Shown: positions 41,916 through 54,859 of the stretch, piece after piece | Layout: each line of letters begins with the position of its first letter | Numbering within the stretch: position 1 is the first letter of the stretch | Origin: Orychophragmus violaceus | Lineage: Eukaryota > Streptophyta > Magnoliopsida > Brassicales > Brassicaceae | DNA length: 64,000 nt | Direction of reading: 5' to 3' | Assembly (NCBI GenBank): GCA_030180135.1 | Contig: CM058233.1 | Span: forward strand, 26,631,615 to 26,695,614 | The notes under the pieces: model-generated | Database searches by the model: none | Seen by the model: only the letters and a program-made list of their open reading frames with translations | What the model was told of the DNA's origin: nothing | Made by a program: the position numbers and the translations under genes

Positions 41916-44567
41916 TCAGTTTGCTGGAGATCCTGACAGAGGCTGTGATTGCCTCTGTGCAAGTCTCCTCATCCAAGGCGGAGAGTAAGCATCATCAGTG
42001 TGAACGCGTCCAAGAAAAGAAGGAGTGAAATGCTCCCCAGGATCCAAAACCGTAGTGTGACTTTGCTGCTTTTTGTTTCCATCAATAATGGTGAAGGTCT
42101 GCCCATCAATCAATGGCTTGCGCAGCATGTCCATCTCAAAGTGTAGCGGCTCATCTCCCAGATGGAGATCTATCAAGCTGTGTCTCACATCTATCACTGC
42201 TCCAGCTGTGGCCAAGAATGGTCTACCTAGTATCAAAGCATCATCCTGCTCACTGTGGTACTTAAGAACCAAGAAATCTGTCAGAACCAAGTAGTTTCCA
42301 ACTCTCACTGGGACGTCCTCAAGAACTCCTTCCGGAATTCTTATTGACTGATCAGCTAGGACAAGAGAGGTCCTAGTAGGTGAAAAATCCATCATACCCA
42401 GCTTCTCTGCCACAGAGTATGGCATGAGACTTCCAGCAGCTCCTAAATCACACAGAGAGCGCTTGAAACCATCCTCAAATATAGAACAACTCAGCACAAA
42501 AATCCCAGGATCAGGTAGCTTCTTAGGAACCTTGGTTAATAGCACATCACTTATATGCTGAGGAACAACTATAACCCAATCCTTCAGCTCTTCATCCAAA
42601 GGCGACATCTTACCCAAGTATCTCTGCACACAAGGGTGATAAGGTGGATCATCAGATGGTGGAATTTATTCCAACCCTTCACCAATCTCTTCCAAACGCT
42701 TAAGTTCATCAATCTCTTGTTTAATCACCTCAGACACTTTAGGATATAATCGAATAGATTGTGCATAAATCTCCTGTTGGGTTATCTCAGACACTCCAGG
42801 GAATAAACGGTTAAGCTCTTGATCTGTCTCTGCATCAATGCCATAAGAATCCTATGAATCTGTCTGTCCACGCCATGCAACGATCGACGCTAAGGGTGCA
42901 TCGATCGATGCAGTCAAATTTTCACAGATTCCACCCGAGAGATTTTTCTCAAAATCAGAAATTTCAGCTTCTTCAACCAGTTCAGCTGTATTAAGCTCAA
43001 ATCTTTCACCTAGGTGTGATTCATCATCAATGTACACTGACCATGCCTTAATATGGGTGTATACAACACTCTTTCCCTTGATGGAGCTTGAAATTTGGCT
43101 CACCTGAGTGTCCAATTGCTTCACATGAGTGTTTAGAGACTCAAACTTCCCATTGAGATCCTCATAAACAGCATCCAACTTCTTGTTGCAGTCCACATCA
43201 ATCTTAGTATGTCCTTCCAGCAGCTGCTCCATCATTGCCTCCATCTTACTCTCATGAGTAGTAGCTACACGAGATGCTTGGTAAGAGGAAGATCCATAAG
43301 TCCTCTGATTACCTTGTTGGAAAGGTTTCTGAAAACCAGCATTCTGTCCAAAGCCAGAAGAGTTTTGATTGCTTGTGAAAGCACTCTTCTGACCACTGAA
43401 AAACCTATTACCAGACAGATTACCAAACCTATTACCTTGGAATCCATATCCCCCAATGTAGTTCACATCCTCTTCCTGATCATCTTCTTCAGCATTCATC
43501 ACCTCAACATCTTGAGCAAAGTGGACAGCTTTCTTCCCAGCTAGAAGATTGCAAACAGTATCCAACTTAGATCTAATATCAGCTATCTCTGAATTCTCCA
43601 TCTTCCCACCGGACTTCTTCCTTCTCTCATCAGTAGTCTTGCACCTATTACTGCTTACTAAATTATCTATCAGCTGCTTAGCTTGAGCAGGAGTCCTAGT
43701 GTTAAAGTTCGCATTGCTGGAATTATCCAGTGCAGTCTGATATGGAAGATCTATACCTCTAAAGAAGATGCCCAACAATGTTACCTCAGTGAATCCATGA
43801 TGCGGACAGTCACGTTGGTACTTCTTAAACCTCATCCAGGCTGTCTTAAGAGGCTCTGTCGGACCTTGAGTGAAGGTGAGAATGTCCTGCCTGGACTGAT
43901 CGGAGCGAGCATCATCGTAGAAGTGTCGCAGAAACTCTCTCTTCAGAGTGGCCCAAGTAACAAACGTTCCAGATGGAAGTTGTTTCAGCCAGGCTGCAGC
44001 ATCTCCATCGAGAGAGTAGGGGAAAAGCTTGAGGAACAGATAGTCCTTGCACACTCCATCGTACTTTATTCCGGTGACTATGTCCTCAACCTCGTCTATG
44101 TGATCCATCGGCTACTCACTTGGAGAGCCATGAAAGGCTTTCTGCCTCAGGAGAGAGTAGTAGATGGTCTTAATCTCAAAATCATTCCTCTCAAAATCAG
44201 GAGGTACAAGAGCAGACCGGTTAGCATGAAACTCATCCGGACGGTTATAGTCAACTAAAGTCCTCTCATGAACAACCATCTGTCTACCTTGGGCCTGTCC
44301 TTGTCCTTGGTTCTGCTCCTGTTGCGGTTGCTCAGGAGGATCAGGGATAACATTCCCTTCAGCATCAATCGGTTCTCCAGCAGCATTGTACGGATTGTTG
44401 TGTCGGTCCCTCAGGGTACCTTGAGCATCAGGCTTTATGATCACATGTTCAACAACCATCCTTGTTCTTCGAACTCTTCTGTTAGTCCTCTCTAGTCTAG
44501 CAAGCTCTTCAAGTTGGAGGTATACGAGATTAGTGTTCGGATTACTTCTGGTATCACGCGTCTGCAT
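41916..44567 (-). pseudogene. Athila-A gag-protease
   Basis: Start at ATG 44567 (MQTRDTRSNPN); the reading continues upstream only through a TTG. Gag matches Athila-type capsid sequence (FYDDARSDQSRQDILTF, WMRFKKYQRDCPHHGF, LLGIFFRGIDLPYQ). The protease at 41916-42629 has the active site DLGAAGSLMP (a D-L-G variant of D-T/S-G) and the flap end LGRPFLATAGAVID. Stops are TAG at 44112-44114, TAG at 42852-42854 and TAA near 42667. At the first, Athila-B has CAG (Gln). No RT follows. A CGATCG pair lies in frame at 42876-42912. Confidence 0.8.
42876..42912. repeat. CGATCG palindrome pair inside the Athila-A gag-protease frame
   Basis: Units 42876-42891 and 42897-42912, spacing 21. On the coding strand it encodes SIDAPLASIVA. 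It is at the same place as 57965-58001 in Athila-B. Confidence 0.8.
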
Positions 44568-44586
44568 AAACCGTCTGTAATCGCCA

Positions 44587-44673
44587 AGCAACGATCGATG
44601 CTAGCAGTGCAACGATCGATACAACTCCAATCGTCTAGTAACGATCGACACAGAAGGTGCAACGGTCGATGCT
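44587..44673. repeat. Two CGATCG palindrome pairs in the Athila-A 5' leader
   Basis: Pairs 44587-44623 and 44637-44673, both spaced 21. The double module is bracketed by TCGC on the left and GCGATT on the right. Equivalent to 56203-56288 of Athila-B. Confidence 0.8.
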
Positions 44674-44786
44674 ATGCGATTATGAAACCTGCGACAGAGA
44701 GAAAACAGAGAAAAATCAGTAAACAAAAATAAAAATAAAAATTCTAGTAAAAACCCTAAGTTCGAAGCTATCGAAGACTCTAAAGA

Positions 44787-44804
44787 GTCCCTGCAACGGC
44801 GCCA
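44787..44804 (-). other. Athila-A primer binding site (tRNA-Asp type)
   Basis: Minus strand TGGCGCCGTTGCAGGGAC, six bases from the 5' LTR. Matches the plant tRNA-Asp 3' end (from memory) with mismatch from CGGGG in Athila-B. Confidence 0.7.
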
Positions 44805-44810
44805 AAAACT

Positions 44811-46010
44811 TGATAGGTTGTAAGTTTTACCCTATACTAACTGCAAGTGCACAGTATATCAATGTAGTACTTAGGGATCGAATCCACGAGCACTCTAGGC
44901 AACGATGGGATTAGAACTAAACAGATTAAACTAGGAGAAAGAAAATTGTATTAAATAACTAAAAAGCAAGCAAGAAAGTAAATCAGTAGCAAGTTGTGGT
45001 TGTAAGCAATAAACTAAGGGCGTTAAGTCTAGGGCGTTCTCAGGAAATCAGACAAGCAGATAAATCATTCAATCAGGATCTAACTAAACTCAGTTCTAGA
45101 ACTCAAACACAAATATAGAATTAACCAACTGTCGTTGCGAGAACTCTCTAAGTCTAAGTGCAGCAATCCAAATTTCTTTGCAATTACTAACAGATTAAAC
45201 CAGCTTTAATTCCAAGTTCGATATGTTCACAATCTAATTAAACCAAATTCCTTTGCGAGTAATTAAATTGCTCAACCTAAATAGTTCAGATTCTAAACCA
45301 CACTGTCGTGTCAATTTAGCAACCTAAGATCTAGATTCTAAGTGATCAAGTTAGAACTAGCATTAAACACAATTTAGTTTGAAGAACATCTATTGATGTG
45401 AATCCTTAACTGAATTAATTATATCTAGCAAGTCATGAAATCCCTATGAGAAACCCTAAACCTAATTATGAAACTACTCAGACATAGAATATGAAGACAT
45501 AATCAATGAAATAATAGATATCATAAAACAGATTAGAATAATAAAAGGGGTTCGAAAACTTCTCCAAAAACAAAGTGTAGTACAGGATCAGATCAGCCCC
45601 AAAAGCTCTAAAAACTCTCTGCTCTTAGTTATGATAACGTATCTAAAACAAAACTCAAAAACCTAATTAAATAGCTAAAACACGTCTTGGGGCTTCTGTG
45701 TAAATATTTGGAACTTCTGGGCATCTTTGCAATATCATCATTCTTCATTAAACCGCCGAGATCTGGCCCAACTCGCTGTGCAACGATCGATGCAGAGGTG
45801 CATCGATCGACACACTCCTCTGTTTCGGACAGTGAGCATAAACTCTCGGGTCAAAACTCCAAAATGCTCCAAATAGCTCCATAATCTCCAAATCCGCTCC
45901 AAACGTGTGTGTACCTAATAACACCTATAAAAGACTCGAAAGAAACTATAAAAGACTCTAAACACACACTTATATCATGGCATAAAACCGGCAAAAACCA
46001 TGATATATCA
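44811..46010 (-). repeat. Athila-A 5' LTR
   Basis: 1200 bp, pair of palindromes at 45779-45814. Confidence 0.9.
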
Positions 46011-46015
46011 GCTAG

Positions 46016-46872
46016 CTCCACCTCTTCGCTTACCTGTTGACAATGATCACAAGGCGAATCAATAAACAAGACAAGTCCAAGGTTAAAATGGACAACACAA
46101 AGCACGAACAAACATGAGAAGAATTATTCCAAAAACAAAGTTCACATTCACAAAACGTAACATCTTCTTACATGTATGCAGTGTCAACAAGACTACAAAG
46201 CTGACTATACAGCTTTATCCAAATTCCTTCCATCCCCTGCAATTCCATGTCGCAAAGTCAACAAAACTAAAAAGCTCACAAGGCAGCTTTTGGGATTTAA
46301 GGTGGACCATACTAAATAAAAATTGAAAGGCTTAGTCTGAAGTGTGTCTTTTATACATGAACCTTCTATGCTTTAAGTGAAACGTCAAGCCTTGCCTCAA
46401 CACCCTTAGTTGTCATGGGTTCCATTTCTGTCAATCACTATATATACATAAAACAAAACAAGAAGAAACAAAAACTAAACCTTTAGCTGATTAGAACACA
46501 AAGTGTAGCAGAAAACAACGCTAAAAACATAGGAGAGGCAGGAAAATGACATCTTTTGTATCTAGTGGACGTAATACTTCTCTGATTATCTAGTCAACGT
46601 TTTGAAGAGTCTTCAAATCATCCTTAGTTTTGTTGAATTCCTTTTTAGATGCTCTTAGATTCTCGCTAGCTGACCAATCACAAGACCCATCATTTATAAT
46701 CTCAAATAGAAATTCAACGAAGCTGTTTATACGAAACTCCATTAAGCAGGAAAATCAATAGAACTTCAAATCGACTTCAAAACTATTTATCTAGTCATAT
46801 AGTTTTTATTATGTCTCTGGCCTTGAGTAGATAGAGTTCTTATTATGTGTTTGGCCTTGAGTAGCTTCTTGG
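46016..46872. other. Target of Athila-A, right part; unrecognised
   Basis: No convincing gene. CACTATATATACATAAAAC near 46436 resembles a plant TATA region on the plus strand. A minus-strand frame near 46016-46111 could join to 36653-36975 once Athila-A is removed. Confidence 0.35.
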
Positions 46873-47110
46873 CACTACAAGAAAACAACGTTTTTGCGAC
46901 TGCACTATTAGTCGCTAAATAGTAGCTAAACGACGTTTTACGACTAAATAGCAACTAAATATAGTAGTTGAAAATCCTTAGTCGCTAAATTGAATAGTCG
47001 TAAAAATAGTCGGCGGTTTACAACTATTTTAACAACTAATATAAGTATTCGTAGAATAGTCATATCGCAGTCGTAATATTTAGTGACTAATTTACGACTA
47101 TATTAGCGAC
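46873..47110 (+). mobile_element. One end of a CACTA (En/Spm) DNA transposon
   Basis: CACTACAAGAAAAC is the characteristic CACTA terminal repeat. It is followed by many short subterminal repeats in both orientations with cores TTAGTCGCTAAAT and TTACGACTA, typical transposase binding sites. I did not find the opposite end (GTTTTCTTGTAGTG) in the window, so the element is truncated or its other end was displaced. Confidence 0.65.
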
Positions 47111-49080
47111 TACAAATAAAAAACAATAAAAAATAGTTTAGTTTGATATAATATTTTATTAAAAATAAAATACAATTCCTCAATAAATAAATAAAAATTA
47201 CAAAACATAAAAATTAAATTAAACTGCCTCGCTAAAATTAAAGTACAAGAGCTTTGATAATCTTCAAAGCATACCAAAAACAAAGACTTTATGTAACATT
47301 TGGAGCAACCTATTAGAGCATTCTACATGCTCTCTCCACCGTTAACGAGAACTTACGACGTAATCAAAGTTGATGAAACTTGCCTCGGAATAGCTTAATA
47401 TCAGAGATAACTTTGTCACAGACGTAAGTTATAACGCAAGAGCCGGCAAGAGACAGACAATTCTTGACATGATTTACCCTGAAAATGAATTACAGTGAGA
47501 ATCAATCAGCAAAAAAAAAAGAAACATATAAAATGCACAAAACTAGATTCAAAGCCTGTATATGAGATTAAAACGAGATCAAGCGAGTAGATTACTGTAT
47601 ATTTTTCTTGAATAATGGATACAACTTACATTTTATATTTTCTTTTCTGCTTTGACGACTCCACTCCTTTCAATTTTGATTCTGAAACAACCAGTAAAAT
47701 TCACCAATCCACACTATTAATTTATGTTAGAAAGCAAAATTTTGACAGTTTACCTCTGGTTCTGGTACAAAAGAAAGGAATTTTAGCTTGCATCTCTATC
47801 GAAACAGAAACTATAAGTAACTGTTCTCATCGATCTTTTATTGGTTCTGACACACTACAGATATGAGTATATGGAACATGAATTAATATAAAACAAGCAA
47901 CTCGCCTGAGAGCGCAACTGTTTATAAGGACGATCAATGTCTTAGATCATGATTCTGTTCCTGGATGCCACTTTATGCTGCAACCAACACTTTAGAAAAT
48001 ACCAAAATGCAGGGTCTCAGTTGGCCATCAAAGACTATAGACATTGTCAACAAAGAATCAAAGAAAAATGTATCGAATTTGGTTGACAACTAGGGATAAA
48101 CTCAATCGCGAGGCTAAGATCCCTGTGCAGATATAACATGTTAGGTTTTACTGATATAACATGCTACAAGTACCACTGAGATTGAAACGAAGATTCAATG
48201 CATATTCAATCCTAAAATCTAATCGAATTAAACACTTGCAACTGAGATAATGAATCAAATATCCATCAAACAAATTACTCATAAACAAAGCTATTGTAAA
48301 AAGAAACGAAAGAGTAACTAAAACAATGGTGATATTTTCCATATTCAATGTAAAATCATTTACGTCAATGAGCTAACGAATCAGCAGTTACCTAAACAAA
48401 CTTCAACTCATAATGCAAAACAAAAAGTATCCAAAATATGACACTGATAAATTGTAAAAAAAGTAACGAAAAAAGCATCTGAAGAACTTAAACAGCGAAA
48501 TTTTTTTCCCGCAGATGGGATGAGAGAGAAAAATCACAATAATTCGTCCCTCGATCCTCAAATTTTTGTGTTCAAAAAGCCAAATCTGGATCCATAACCA
48601 GACTAATTTAAGTAGTCGTAACTAACACTTTGGAGAAACTTGAATCAGGTTCTGAAATCGCCCACTGTGATACAAGACAAGAAACGAAAAGTAAGAGTCA
48701 GTAAACGAAATAGAGAGAGCTTGACACAACAGAGGAAAACGATTTGAGGAAAGGCTTCGACGAATCTGGTTCCCAAATTGATTTCACCGCTGCCGGAGCC
48801 TCACCTACAAACCCTAGCCGTCGTCCACTGCGTTTGTCCGCCGTCGAGAGGAGGAAATCGAGAATAAAAGTGCAGCGCCGGAGATGGATGATGAAGATAG
48901 TACACAGATCGATTGAGGAAAAGAATGGACAAAAAGATTTTGGTTGAGACGAGAGAGAAGAGGGAAAACACTTAGAAAAAGGTTTTATTCCGCAAAAACC
49001 CAAAAATTGGTATTAGATCCGCCTAAACCAAAATTTTTATTAAGTGTTTGGAGGGGAAACCAAAATTTGAGTTAAATATA
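47111..49080. other. CACTA interior or host remnant, no gene recognised
   Basis: AT-rich sequence with only short frames. The stretch 48744-48950 is less AT-rich and Arg/Ser-rich in one frame, resembling a plant 5' leader or transit-type N-terminus, but nothing supports a product. Confidence 0.35.
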
Positions 49081-49112
49081 CTAGGTAAATACCCGCGCTA
49101 CGCTGCGGTTTT
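49081..49112 (-). terminator. Helitron 3' terminus
   Basis: CTAG end, seven-base spacer, GC-rich imperfect hairpin (ACCCGCGC, TACG, CTGCGGTT on the plus strand). It stops rolling-circle replication. Confidence 0.75.
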
Positions 49113-49358
49113 TATTTTGAATAATTTTTATAAATGTCTTTTTTTCTTATTGTTTGAAAAAAATTTAACCATTGTTTGCGAATGTTTATTTAGAATATAA
49201 GTATCATCGAAAATAATCTTTCATATTAAATAGTATGTCTGATATATGTTTATATTTATTCTTCTGTTTCCTTCAGCTTTCATCCATCGGCGTCGCCCTT
49301 CAGATTCTCTTCACCTAATTTTTTCGTAAGATTAGACTTAAATAAAGATGCATGTATT

Positions 49359-52300
49359 TTAATGATGTGATAAACGACAAATACCTTGATCTCGTAGCTG
49401 CAGATTGTTAAAAATCTCCTTGTATACGACATTCTTAATCGTTAGACTTGTCGTGTTTTTAATTTCTTCACTCCAAATATGCAATCCCTTTTTTGAAGTG
49501 ACACGAGATAGAGCAACATAAAGTTGTCCATGACTGAAAACTGGCTTCGGAAGATAAATCCCAACATGTTGTAAGCTTTGGCCTTGGCTTTTATTGATCG
49601 TCATAGCATAGCAAACCCTGATGGGGAATTGTCTTCTCTTCATCTTGTATGGGCAGTTTGTATCCGCTGTTGTCAATACTATCCTTGGAATAAGGATTCT
49701 CTTCCCCGCATTTTTGCCGAGTAAGATCTCTGCTTCAAGCACTTTGTCTTCTAACCGGGTAATGATAAGCCTTGTACCGTTGCACAAACCTTTTTTTTGG
49801 TTTATGTTTCTTAAAAGTAAAACAGGTGCATGCTGTTTTAAACAAAGCTTATGATTAGGTAATCCCGAACATTTGAGGTCGTTTAGATACTCGGTTGTGT
49901 ATAGAAGATTGACCCCCTCTATGTCTTTACCATCGTTTCCAATTGTGTCAGCACTAAGATATTCTTTCATATCTCCTCCGATTCTTTATAGAAAGAATTC
50001 ATTGATCTCGTCAACTGTTTCATTCCTTGGGGTGAGGATGGCTCGGACCTTTAGATACTCTCGATCTTTATAAGAGGTTTGTAAACGAGGGAAAGTTGCT
50101 TCTTGGATTTCTATCAATGGATCATCATGACCTGGGAGCATCAATGATTCATCGATGTCAATGCTTTCATGCTCTGAACCAAATTCGTTGCTCGGGTACT
50201 TTGTTTTAGCTTCTCCGTTGCCAACTTCTAATATCCATTTAGCAAATTCCCTTTCATCTTGTTGTACTCTCATGTTTTTTGACAAGATGCTTATGGAGCA
50301 ATTTTCCCATACGTAAGACCTGTTGAGCGACGCTAAAACGGTATCTTGTCTTGATCCTTTTGGGATGACCGGCAGTACTTGACGAAAATCCCCCCCTAAG
50401 AGAATCGTTTTTCCTCCAAACGGTTTGTCTGCAGCTGCAGGATCAACATAACTCATAATATCTTTGAATGTTCGATCAACAGCTTCAAAAGTGTTTCGGT
50501 GTGCCATTGGAGCTTCATCCCATATAATTAGAGACGCTTCTTGAATCAACTCAGCAAGCAACGTGTTTGTCTTGATGTCACACATTGAATCGTCATGCAG
50601 ATCAATTGGGATTTTGAATCTCGAATGAGCTGTTCTTCCGCCTGGTAGAAGGGTTGCTGCGATTCCTGATGTTGCAACGGGAAGCACTATTCGTTTCTGA
50701 GAACGGAGCTTCGAAATCAGTGTTGTATAGACGTAAGTCTTTCCAGTCCCACCGGGCCCATAAAGGAAGAACAATTTTCCTTTGCAGTTTTCGATTGAAT
50801 CCATGACAGCTTCGTAAATGGATAGCTGGTCTGAGTTCAGTTTTGAAAACAACTCTGAATGTGTTGCTTTTTCTCTCTCGATGTTGTAATTTTTCTCTTC
50901 CAATATCATCGAATTTCTGACATTGTCAAGGACATTCCTATCTGGCACCGGCATATTCGGATAGTCTGTTAGTGATTTATCACTTTCGCTGAGTAGCTTT
51001 TCGAGTTCAATCAAAACATACTGCTTTATTTGCTCGTCGTCTAGATGCAGTTCTGGAAAATCCAGTTTTTTCGTTGTATGTGCAAAACATCATCGCCAAG
51101 ACTCCTCCAACAGTTGTTCCATAATTTCAGAGGGTCACTGACTTCGCAGTATATCAAGAATAACACAAAAAGCTCTCGTAGCTGACATGGCAAAGCCCAT
51201 TGCGACGAAGCTATCATTACTTCATTCCATTCTTTATCTCCATCTAATAAACCCCTGGCATGACAAGACTCTTTGTGGGTTTTGTACACCACATCTCCAA
51301 CTTTTCTTATTTCATCAAAGGTTCTGCAGCCTCTAACATGATTCAACAACACGCGTAGGTAGTATTTATCGCCTGATGCTGGGGTGACGTTAACCAATCT
51401 GCCAATGCTTGTTCCTCTCTGACGTCTTGACCACTCCTTACTTTTATTGTCCCAAACGTAATGTCTTGGAAATTGAATGAACAATAGTGTCCGTGCAAAT
51501 GCATCTCGATTGTTCATTTCCATCCACTTTGTCATCATTGTGTCCAATAGGGTTGTTCTGTTGACGACATCTTCCAGGTTGTCATTCTCATCAACGATTA
51601 TGCTTTGTTCTCCTTCAAGATGGAATAACATCTTCTGTACTGGTGGTTTCTGATGGTGAATATCGTAAGCAAAAATACGCCATGCCGATTCACATGCCGA
51701 TAAGTATCGACATTCTTGGTAATTTTGAATCTCATTGATTTCAGGCTTGTCCGTTGGTGCACTTTGGTTTCCGCTCGTGGTGTGTTCGAAGACAATTGTA
51801 GCTTTGTCAACTCCTTTGGTGATATACTTGAAAAGATATTTAATAGCTTTTGAAGTATTACACCACTCGACATTAATATGCGCTTTATACTTCCTAAGCA
51901 AAGCCATATTATGCGGGATTACGTAGCGGTTGTCCAGCTTTGTTTCCCCTTTCATGACAAACTTCTCCAAATCGTCACGCCGTCTATAAATCATATACCC
52001 TTCTTTATCCGTAGACGTACTTGAAACGAATTGCCTTGGATATTTTTTGGTACATATCCCTTTCTCCATACACGAGTTTGATGGTATGTCCAATCCACAG
52101 GGTCCATGCATCATGTGTTTCTTAACCAACTCGTATCCTTCTGGGTCGTCTTTCTCATCAGGTATCTCAGCTGTAATGATTTTATCAATATCAGCAATCG
52201 AAGGATTACGTGTAGCGTCTTCTAGCCATATTAGGATATGCGCATGTGGAAGACCTCTTTTTTGGAATTCGATTGTGTAGACAACTGCAAATTAAAAATG

Positions 52301-53756
52301 ATTACTAAATTGTGAGCGTGAATATCAGTAATTCAAGTTTAAGTATAAAGTGATGGAAATTACTTGCAATCAATGGGCCGAAAAACGTGCCGTCCTTCAA
52401 ATCTGAAATCAATTCATCCAATTTCATCTTAAAGACTCGACAGCTTAGATCAGGTCTATCATTGGCCGAGTAATTTCCACAAGTTTGCAAGTGCTCGTTA
52501 ATCTCTTCCCACCCTGGATTTGCCGTTATAGTGATAAACAGATGAGGATTTCCATATGTTCGACAAATCGCCATCGCATCATGATAGTTTTCAATCATGT
52601 ATCGAGGTCCTCCTGTGAATGATGGCGGTAAGATCACTCTTCGTCCTAAGGATCTGGGATCAGTGTCACCTCTGCCAACCGCATCACACACGTTGTTGTA
52701 TAAATCAGCTCTGAGTTTTTTTTGATTAAGCCTATGAAACTTTAATCGTTCTTCCTCCACACATGTGTATGCATCAACAATTTATTGATGAAAGAGACGA
52801 CCTCCTTTTATAAGTGTCATTCCTTCAGACAACCTTGTTTGGATCTGGTATGCATAGAACTCTCGGATTGTCAGAAAATCTCGAACTTTCTTCTTTCCAT
52901 CTACACTAACACAAGGAATACTCAAGTGGAATCCGCTCTCTCCATATGGGAACAATAGCGGATACTGCAATGCCATATAATGTGGGTGTAAGCAGGAAAT
53001 CCGCTGAAGTTCAGATGACTTGTATTGTATAAAGATATCTCTTTCTGCAAATTTACCAACAACCAACCCTGCAATTTCATCTGAAGATGGCAAGTCATGC
53101 TGTCTACCCTTTTCTTTCGCACCCACAAGGCGAATGGTGAAGTCCTCACACATGCTTGACTCATATTTATCTCTAGCCTTTCTGAACTCAGCAGCTAACC
53201 AGTTATGTTCATCTAGCATGTTTATCAACCCTTGGACAATATCTTCTTGAAGTCTGGACGAATTATCTTTTCTTGACATTGTGTTGATACGATTTTGGAC
53301 TTCATTCTTAGTATCAACAATGTACAACTGTCCAAATTTCGGTGGTTTTCCTTCAGGCGGTACTAAGGACCCTAGTCTATGATAGATTTGTCCTTGTATC
53401 CTGTATGTGTACGGACCGCGAGCGTCTAAGGAATGATCAACTTGTGCTCCAACAGAGGTGAAAGCTTGTAAGGAGCTATAAACCTTGATATTCTCCATAA
53501 AGTGTGGAATTTTATACAACTCTTTAAGTTGTTCTGGCGGTTCCTTGATGGGTGGCAAAGATACTCGTCCTTTTCCACAACATATAGAAAACAGCATGTT
53601 CCCCTCTTTTGACCTTTCGTTGCTTTCTTTTTCCCAGACCAATGCACGACAATTTGTGCATTCTACGAGATTATTCTCTCGATGTGGTCGTTTTCTTTTT
53701 TTTCCTATATGAGATTTATTCTTAAATACGTTAAAACGTATTTTTAAAATATTCAA
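49359..53756 (-). pseudogene. Helitron RepHel (Rep endonuclease and PIF1 helicase)
   Basis: Two exons, 53756-52364 and 52284-49359, around a 79-bp GT-AG intron that keeps the frame. The N-terminal Helitron-like domain (YRIQGQIYHRLGSL, PPKFGQLYIVD) is followed by the Rep endonuclease. It has the HUH motif GLPHAHILIWL right after the intron and the two-tyrosine motif YLFKYITKG. The PIF1-type helicase has Walker A GPGGTGKT, Walker B IIWDEAPM, LLGGDFRQVLPV and C-terminal YAMTINKSQGQS and YVALSRVTS. All motifs are complete. It is broken by a TAA at 52779-52781, a one-base shift in an A-run near 51067 and a TAA at 49986-49988. The enzyme nicks one strand and unwinds for rolling-circle transposition. 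The start at 53756 is uncertain. Confidence 0.85.
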
Positions 53757-54338
53757 ACAGACAATGTCTGTAATATATATTACTTTTATGTATTCTTAAG
53801 CGGAATACTCGCTCCTCTAGAATAAAAAGTATATATATGTTATTTTAGGATTTATAAATTTTTTTTTCTATTATTTATTATTTATCCTATGTAAACTTAT
53901 ATAAAAATAAAACTCGAATAAAGAATGTAAAAATACGACGTAGTATATGTTGTATTTTCATAAGAATTATAATTATACACAAAAGATTTATATATAGTTC
54001 TATTTGAATTTGTAATTGAAAAAAAAATCAATACGTACATAACGTTAATAAGAATAAACATGATATTTTTGGATATATATATTTATACGTACATATAAAT
54101 ACGAATTGGTAATTTTTAAATAAAATGCATTATATTCATATATTTATAAATATTCAAAAATCAACGCAAAAAAATTATATAATCTACTAACAACATAAAA
54201 TTTATAATCTAGATGTATGTGTAATTTTAAAAAATATCAGGGTAGAAATTACATTAGCGACAATAACAACAAAATTTTGTTAATTCGAAATAGGTGAATC
54301 ATTATTTTATAAAACTTTTAAATATTTTTTATTAAAGA
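53757..54338 (-). other. Helitron 5' non-coding region
   Basis: Very AT-rich, no ORF. Presumably holds the RepHel promoter. Confidence 0.5.
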
Positions 54339-54381
54339 TAGAGCAGTGTCCAAATTTTATGGGTGATTTAGTAATCTAGGC

Positions 54382-54859
54382 TCATGAAAAATCACCAAGG
54401 TCGTCAAACCAACGAAAGAACTTTCTCCTTCCCTGCCTCGATCTTATAAGCATCTTGAATGGCAGACGCTTTTGTATTGCCCAAATTCTTGGAACAATCT
54501 TCTTCACTTTTCCCATTTGAAGTTCAGATGGATGAACTTTAGAAAAAGCATCCCAATCAACTACAAAATCAATGGAAATTTAGGAACTCTAAAGAGTTTT
54601 TCTAAAAACATGTGTTATCTAAATCACTACCTTTGCAGATTCTCGCAAGATATCTTTCGATGCGCTGATGACTGATCTCAGTTGAACGACGATGGCTAAG
54701 AGTCCTTATAGTCTTCACATGAGAGAAGAAATGATATGGATAATGCTTGAAAAATGGATGACTCGCTGCAAGAAAAATGAAAACAGATGAGGAATCTGAA
54801 TAATAATAACGACAAAAAAGAAGAGAGGCTAATATAAATACCAAAATTGTATTTCAAGG
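54382..54859 (-). pseudogene. Tat2 antisense ORF, 3' exons
   Basis: The end of exon 1 (54842-54859), a 76-bp intron, exon 2 (54631-54765), an intron, and exon 3 (54382-54560, stop TGA). Exon 2 (SHPFFKHYPYHFFS, TLSHRR, RICKG) matches Tat1 exon 2 and has exactly the same length, 135 bp. Exon 3 begins VDWDAFSKVHPSELQMGKVKK, the counterpart of Tat1 VKWNTSEKVAPADLEKPRMGKVKK, but ends early without the coiled coil. All splice sites are GT-AG. Athila-B separates this part from the rest of exon 1. Confidence 0.65.

Larger units (their letters stand above)
36981..46010 (-). mobile_element. Athila-A: Athila-type Ty3/Gypsy element lacking RT and integrase
   Basis: LTRs at 36981-38179 and 44811-46010, termini TGATATATCA (element start) and CCTATCA, target duplication GCTAG at 36976-36980 and 46011-46015. 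From the right: tRNA-Asp-type primer site, gag, protease, structured spacer, Athila-specific ORF, three polypurine-like tracts. Reverse transcriptase, RNase H and integrase are absent between the protease (ends 41916) and the ORF leader. LTRs look 1-2% diverged by eye. It carries twelve CGATCG palindrome pairs (two in LTRs, ten internal). Non-autonomous. Confidence 0.9.
49081..54338 (-). mobile_element. Helitron with RepHel gene, recently active type
   Basis: Minus-strand 3' end: hairpin in the CGCAGCGTAGCGCGGG segment, then TATTTAC and CTAG at 49081, followed by host T, the canonical Helitron terminus. The 5' end is put at 54338, where the minus strand reads A then TCTTTAATAAAAAATA; this end is chosen by the A/T insertion rule and is less certain. 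The element carries one RepHel gene on the minus strand and no other gene. It lies between a CACTA-related segment and the Tat2 antisense gene. Confidence 0.75.

Noticed and set aside
47615..47866. 83-residue frame in the CACTA-adjacent region
   Set aside because: AT-rich chance frame without recognisable features.
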